Shown here one piece after another: positions 59,559 through 64,000 of a DNA stretch of 64,000 bases. The stretch's first letter is position 1. The number at the start of each line of letters is the position of its first letter. The translations under genes and the position numbers were made by a program. The notes under the pieces are model-generated. The model was not told where the DNA came from and searched no databases. It saw only the letters and a list, made by a program, of their open reading frames with translations. Source of the DNA: Phyllostachys edulis (Eukaryota > Streptophyta > Magnoliopsida > Poales > Poaceae); NCBI GenBank assembly GCA_036346405.1, contig CM070551.1, positions 62,090,587-62,154,586 of the forward strand. The letters are read 5' to 3'.

Positions 59559-62500
59559 TGTTGGTGATATGCCCTAGAGGCAATCATAAAGATGATTGTA
59601 TCACATCTATGTTTATGAGTTATTGAATAAATGTTATTATGTTCCTTGAATGAATCATTGGTTATGAAGATTAACAAGTATGTGACTTGTTGGTGGAACT
59701 CTTTAACTTATATGATGTCGTTCTAAATGAATCCCTAGTCGGAACACTAGTTACTCTACGACCAGCACAAGTATTGATTGATGACCAAGTTTCACCAGTC
59801 ATGGATATAGGGATATCCAATCAATAATGTGAGCACATGTTGGAGAACATGGTGTTAGATAGACCCACCTTGAGACAATATTGAGATTGTTATGATTCTA
59901 TGTGTCATTAGTTGGTCTCAAGCAATGATGATGTATAATCCTTAGACCTGAGATCAGCATGGTTCCCTACATATGTAATAACACTCTTAGGGGTTGCCAA
60001 ACGCTACTCGTAACTAGCTAGTTATAAAGGTATCTTTCGGGTACGTTATGAAACATGCGGAGGGATGTGACTGGTCGGATATGGGATTTGCCCCTCCTAA
60101 CATAATAGGAAAGATGTCTCTAGGCCCCTCGAAGTGATCGGATAAAGAAAGTGCATGACCATGCCACTAGTGGTCAAAGAGTTCGACCACATAAGGTTAT
60201 CCGACACTAGATCGAGAAAGTATTGAACAGTCCGTGGATGACATAATATCTCACCTGGAGTTCAACCAGATATCGTGAGGCAAAGGGAGAATACACGAGA
60301 AGGTCTTCGAGTTCAATCAGATACGGATTAGTCGTATGGAGATACAAGCTAGTCGTAGGCTAGTCGAACATGATCACTAAGTGGTCGAAACCTGGTCGTA
60401 AGGAGTTACAGACTGGTTGAGACTAAATGTGAACTGATCGTATAGAGATACGAGCTGGTCGTTAGTGATATGGACTTGGTCGTATATCATATTGCATTGA
60501 GGTTCGTCTGATATAATTCGGGTGTATTCGGGAATCGTTTGTTGGAAATATGCCCTAGAGGCAATCATAGAGATGATTATATTTCATTATGTTCACAATA
60601 TTTGATAATATGTTATCTTGTTCCTTGAATGAATCATCACCATGAAGATTAACGAGTATGTGACTTGTTGGTGAAGCTCTTTTTAACTTATGATGATGTC
60701 GTTACGAAAATATCACTCGGTCGAAAGTCACCGGGTGGAACACTATTGACTCTCGACCAAAGACATGTATTGATTGATGACCATGTTTCACGGTCATGGA
60801 TATAGGGATATCGAATCAATAATGTGGACACGTGTTAGAGAACATGGTGTTGGATAAGACCCACCTTGAGACACTATTGAGATTGTTATGATTCTATGTG
60901 TCGTTAGTTGGTCTCAAGCAATGATGATGTATAATCCTCGGACTGAGATCGGCATGGTTTCCTACATGTGTAATAGCACTTTTAGGGGTTGCCAAACGCT
61001 GCTCAGAATCGGGTGGTTATAAAGGTAGCTTTCGGGTATGCTATGAAACATGCGAGAGGGTGTGACTGGTGGGATATGGGATTTGCCCTCCTAATATAAC
61101 AGAGAGATATCTCTTGGCCCTCGAAGTGGTCGGATAAAGAAAGTGCATGGCCATGCCCTTTGGTGGTCAAGAGTTCGACCACATGAGGTTATCCGATACT
61201 GCTCGAGAAAGCATTGAACAAATACATGGATGACACAACATCTCACCGGTTCAACCGGATATCGTGAGGCAAAGGGAGAATACATGAGTAGGTCGCTTAG
61301 TTCGACCGACTCGGATTTGTCGTATGGAGATACAAGCAAGTCGTGATCGGTCGAGCGTAATCCGAGTGGTGAAACCAAGTCGTGGGGAGTTACGAGTTGG
61401 TCGTGATCGAATCTGGCTGAACCGTATAGAGATAGGACCTGGTCGTAAGTGATGAGGACCTAGTCGTAGATCATATTGCATTAAGGTTCGTCCCATATAA
61501 TTTGTGTGTATTCGGGAATCGTTATGTCTTGCTAGGAACCGCTACGACTCGTGGCCGGAAAGGGTTTCCGAGTCACAACCGAACTACACATGAACCTAAC
61601 GGGTCACACACTTAACGGGTTGGAACAAACCAGTACGAATACGATTCGTAAACGTGTTTGGATAGGATCCGTCACGGGGCACTATATAAGGAGATGCATG
61701 AGGCTGTTGGGAGATGAGAGTTGACACGAGTTGCCCTACTAAAACCCTAGCCGCCATCTTCTTGAGAGCCTTGCTGTGCGATTTGGTGCTAGCACACCGG
61801 TGTACGGTTGTTCCTTCCCTGGACGTGTGGATACCATAGAGGCGCTTCTACGTTGTTGCGCTTAAGGACGATCCGCAATCTTCGCAAGGAACTGCAGAGG
61901 TGCTGGAGGAGACGATCAACTCACGAGGACGTTGGACGATCGACTACGATCAGTACATCGACGCGCTCTTCGTCGGACCAGGTTGCTCCGACACTTCTTC
62001 CGCTGCTCTGCGCGTCTAGTGGTAACGATCTGTGATCATCTTCTTGCTTGGCTTCCTGGTTTACGTGGTAGAAATTTTGAATTGTTGCTATCGTAGCCTA
62101 CCCGTATCCCTTCATCGTTATGTTCTGCTAGGAGCCGCTAACGACTCGCGATCGGAAAGGAGTTTCTGAGTCACAACCGATTACGCATGGACCTAACGGG
62201 CCACACGCTTAATGGGATAGAACAAACCAGTACGGATATGATTCGTCAAATGTGTTCGGATAGGATCCGTCATGGGCACTATATAAGGAGATGCTTGAGG
62301 CTATTGGGAGAATATATGAGTGGACGTGAGTTGCTCTACCAAAAACCCTAGCCGCCATCTCCTAAAAGCTCTACCGTGCGACTTAGTGCTAGCACACCGG
62401 CATACGGTTGTTCCCTCCTTAGATGTGTGGATACCGTAGAGGTGCTACTGCAGCTACTGTTGCGCTTGAGGACGATCCGCGATCTTCATAAGGAACTGCA

Positions 62501-62710
62501 GAGGCTGTTGGAGGAGACGATCAACTCACGAGGACGCTGGCCGATCGACTACGACCACTACATCGATGTGCTCTATGTTGGACTAGGCTACTCCAACTCC
62601 TCTTCCGTTGTTCTTCGCGTCTGGTGGTAACGATCTGTGATCATCTTGTTGCTTGGCTTCCTGGTTTATGTGGTAAAATTTTGAATTGTAGCTATCGTAG
62701 CCTACCCGTA
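59559..62710 (+). mobile_element. RIRE1/BARE-like copia LTR, split by a related solo LTR
   Basis: It opens TGTTGGTGATATGCCCTAGAGGC, close to the well-known BARE/RIRE1 LTR start. The first part is 59559-60539 and the second is 62115-62710. They are separated by a related solo LTR with its own target duplication. The two parts together give about 1.57 kb. The second part contains a TATA box (CACTATATAAGG, 62278-62289) and ends at CCTACCCGTA, some eight bases short of the terminus seen in the inserted copy, so it is truncated. Confidence 0.8.
60540..62114 (+). mobile_element. RIRE1/BARE-like solo LTR
   Basis: Starts TGTTGGAAATATGCCCTAG and ends GTATCCCTTCA, flanked by the perfect target duplication TCGTT (60535-60539 and 62115-62119). 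Length is 1575 bases. The TATA box CACTATATAAGG is at about 61680-61690. No internal region. Both halves align to the surrounding LTR. Confidence 0.88.
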
Positions 62711-63078
62711 GACGGCAGCAGTAGAGGAACCTCTAGCTTTGGCCAGCGAGGTTGGAGCTCGAATAGCGGTGAGGAGGACAAGAGAGAGTAGGAGAGAGTT
62801 GAGGAGAAAACAAGAGGAGGCAAAGGGCTCCCTGGTGCTCCATTTGTAGAGGAATGAGGAGGACCGAGCAACAAGACGGAGCAACAGGATTAGCGATGGC
62901 ACGGCTTGGGCGCACGGGCGGCAGGTGAGGGAGGGGATGGGGGTAGGTAGGGGAGGAGACAAGAGGGGGAACAGACATGGTGGAGGTGACAGCATTTAAT
63001 ACACGAGCACTTTTGCGATAGCCATGACGTGATGGGGAAAAGACGGGAGTAGGTGGGGAGGAGACAAGCGGGGCTGGT
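62711..63078. other. GA-rich stretch, nothing recognised
   Basis: Purine-rich on the plus strand (AGGAGGAC, GGGGTAGGTAGGGG). Overlapping short open frames on the minus strand come from its CT-rich complement and show no domain. Confidence 0.4.
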
Positions 63079-63880
63079 CAAAACCAAGAGGGTGGTTGCA
63101 ACCGAAAGGGTGGGTGGTCACAACGAGGGGCTGGTCGAGACCGAGAGGCTGGTCGAGACCAAAAGACTAATCGAGACCGAAGGACTGGTCGAGACCGGAG
63201 GACTGCTTGAGACCGAAAGTTGATCGAGACCAAAAGGCTGGTCGAGACAATAGGACTGGTCGAGACCGAAAGACTAGTCAAGACTGAAAGGCTGGTCGAG
63301 ACCGAAAGGCTGGTCGAGACCGAAGGATTGGTCGAGACCGAAAGACTGTTCGAGACCAAAAGGCTTGTCGATACCAAAGGACTGGTCGAGACCGAAAGAC
63401 TGGTCGAGACCAAAAGGCTTGTCGATACCAAAGGACTGGTCGAGACCGAAAGACTGGTCGAGACCGAAAGACTGGTCGAGACCAAAAGGCTGGTTGAGAA
63501 CAAAAGACTGGTCGAAACTGAAGGACTGGTCGAGACCGAAAGATTGGTCGACACCAAAAGGCTGGCCGAGACCAAAAGGCTGGTCGAGACTGAAAGACTG
63601 GTCGAGACCAAAAGACTGGTCGAGACCGAAAGGACTGGTTGAGACCAAAAGGCTGGTCGAGACCGAAGAGCTAGTTCAAACCTAGAGGGTGGTTCAAAAC
63701 CGAAAGGATGGTCAAAACCAAAAGAATGGTCGAAACTAAGAGGGTGGTCGTCTACAAAAGAATGGTCGACACCGAGAGGGTGGTCGACTACGAGAAGTGG
63801 TCGACACCGAGAGGGTGGTCGACACTGAGAGGGTGGTCGACTCCGAGAGGTGGTCAACTCCGAGAGGGTGGGGAAAGGGA
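63079..63880. repeat. 18-base minisatellite, CTGGTCGAGACCGAAAGA
   Basis: About 40 copies of an 18-base unit run head to tail. They are most regular at 63230-63660 and more degenerate to the right, where the unit becomes GAGGGTGGTCGAC(T/A)C. The 18-base period keeps several frames open on both strands (a 281-residue minus-strand frame, a 140-residue plus-strand frame with ETERLV repeats). The core GGTCGAGACC can pair with itself (GGTC/GACC). I treat the open frames as a by-product of the period. Confidence 0.9.
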
Positions 63881-64000
63881 GCAGCTCGGCGAAGGTGGTG
63901 CTAGGGCGCAGCAAAGGGCACACGGGGAGGCCGCAAGGTCAAGGGCAGGTGAGGGAGGAGGCGGGAGTAGGAACCAAATTTCTTTTAATTTCTAAAATTG

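Noticed and set aside
59559..62710. Interpretation as internal tandem duplications within one LTR (A-A-B-B)
   Set aside because: The perfect TCGTT target duplication at 60535 and 62115 shows one solo LTR inserted into another.
63078..63923. 281-residue minus-strand frame and 140-residue plus-strand frame
   Set aside because: Both are direct translations of the 18-base minisatellite, whose period keeps frames open. There is no start context or domain.

Overview
The window is plant nuclear DNA, almost certainly from a grass (Poaceae) and probably from Oryza or a close relative. This rests on GC-rich L-type lectin receptor-kinase exons of monocot type, CACTA ends of the CACTACTACAAAA type, Sirevirus-like and RIRE1/BARE-like copia LTRs, gypsy LTRs that begin TGTAACATCCC, and a large gypsy element with an antisense gene. 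No tRNA, rRNA, CRISPR or prokaryotic feature is supported. The species is an inference.

Layout, left to right. 1-3126: one end of a large gypsy-type LTR on the minus strand, full of degenerate GGAGGTCC-type repeats, inserted into the left edge of a tandem array. 3127-15176: the array, about 1.75 kb per unit, with seven CACTA termini. Each unit joins a truncated copia 3' end (RNase H tail, polypurine tract, LTR start) to a GC-rich segment with a TATA box and to a hairpin-rich CACTA end. 15177-26041: a tandem pair of lectin receptor-like kinase genes. Copy 1 (16001-21317) is a pseudogene: a gag/protease-only copia element (16081-19078, 5-bp target duplication CCCCA) sits in its signal-peptide region, exon 1 carries a frameshift, and the kinase exon is cut at DFG. 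Copy 2 (23163-26041) is intact, with two exons, and is followed 66 bp later by a copia-like solo LTR (26108-26716, target duplication ATATC) that probably supplies its 3' end.

27600-29560: a decayed, truncated Mutator-like transposase. 29561-31560: Sirevirus-like LTR debris. 31561-56410: a decayed copia element (5' LTR, primer site, gag, protease, integrase, partial RT, RNase H, long post-pol region), split by a 3.27-kb solo LTR (34055-37328) and by a 13.1-kb gypsy element (43031-56149, minus strand, target duplication TGAGT). The gypsy element has gag-protease-RT-RNase H-integrase on the minus strand. On the opposite strand, between integrase and its 3' LTR, it has a multi-exon gene with canonical splice sites and coiled-coil exons. 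56411-59558: two further gypsy LTR fragments. 59559-62710: a RIRE1-like LTR with a same-family solo LTR inserted inside it (target duplication TCGTT). 63079-63880: an 18-bp minisatellite.

The only gene that looks functional is the second lectin receptor kinase; the rest is layered transposon sequence. The strongest candidates for something undescribed are the chimeric CACTA-copia array, the spliced antisense gene of the gypsy element together with the short TCGTA repeats shared by its introns and the LTRs, and the capture of the kinase gene's 3' end by a solo LTR. Several repeats differ in clustered short blocks. That may reflect consensus errors in methylated repeats, so frameshifts and ages read from those repeats should be treated with caution.
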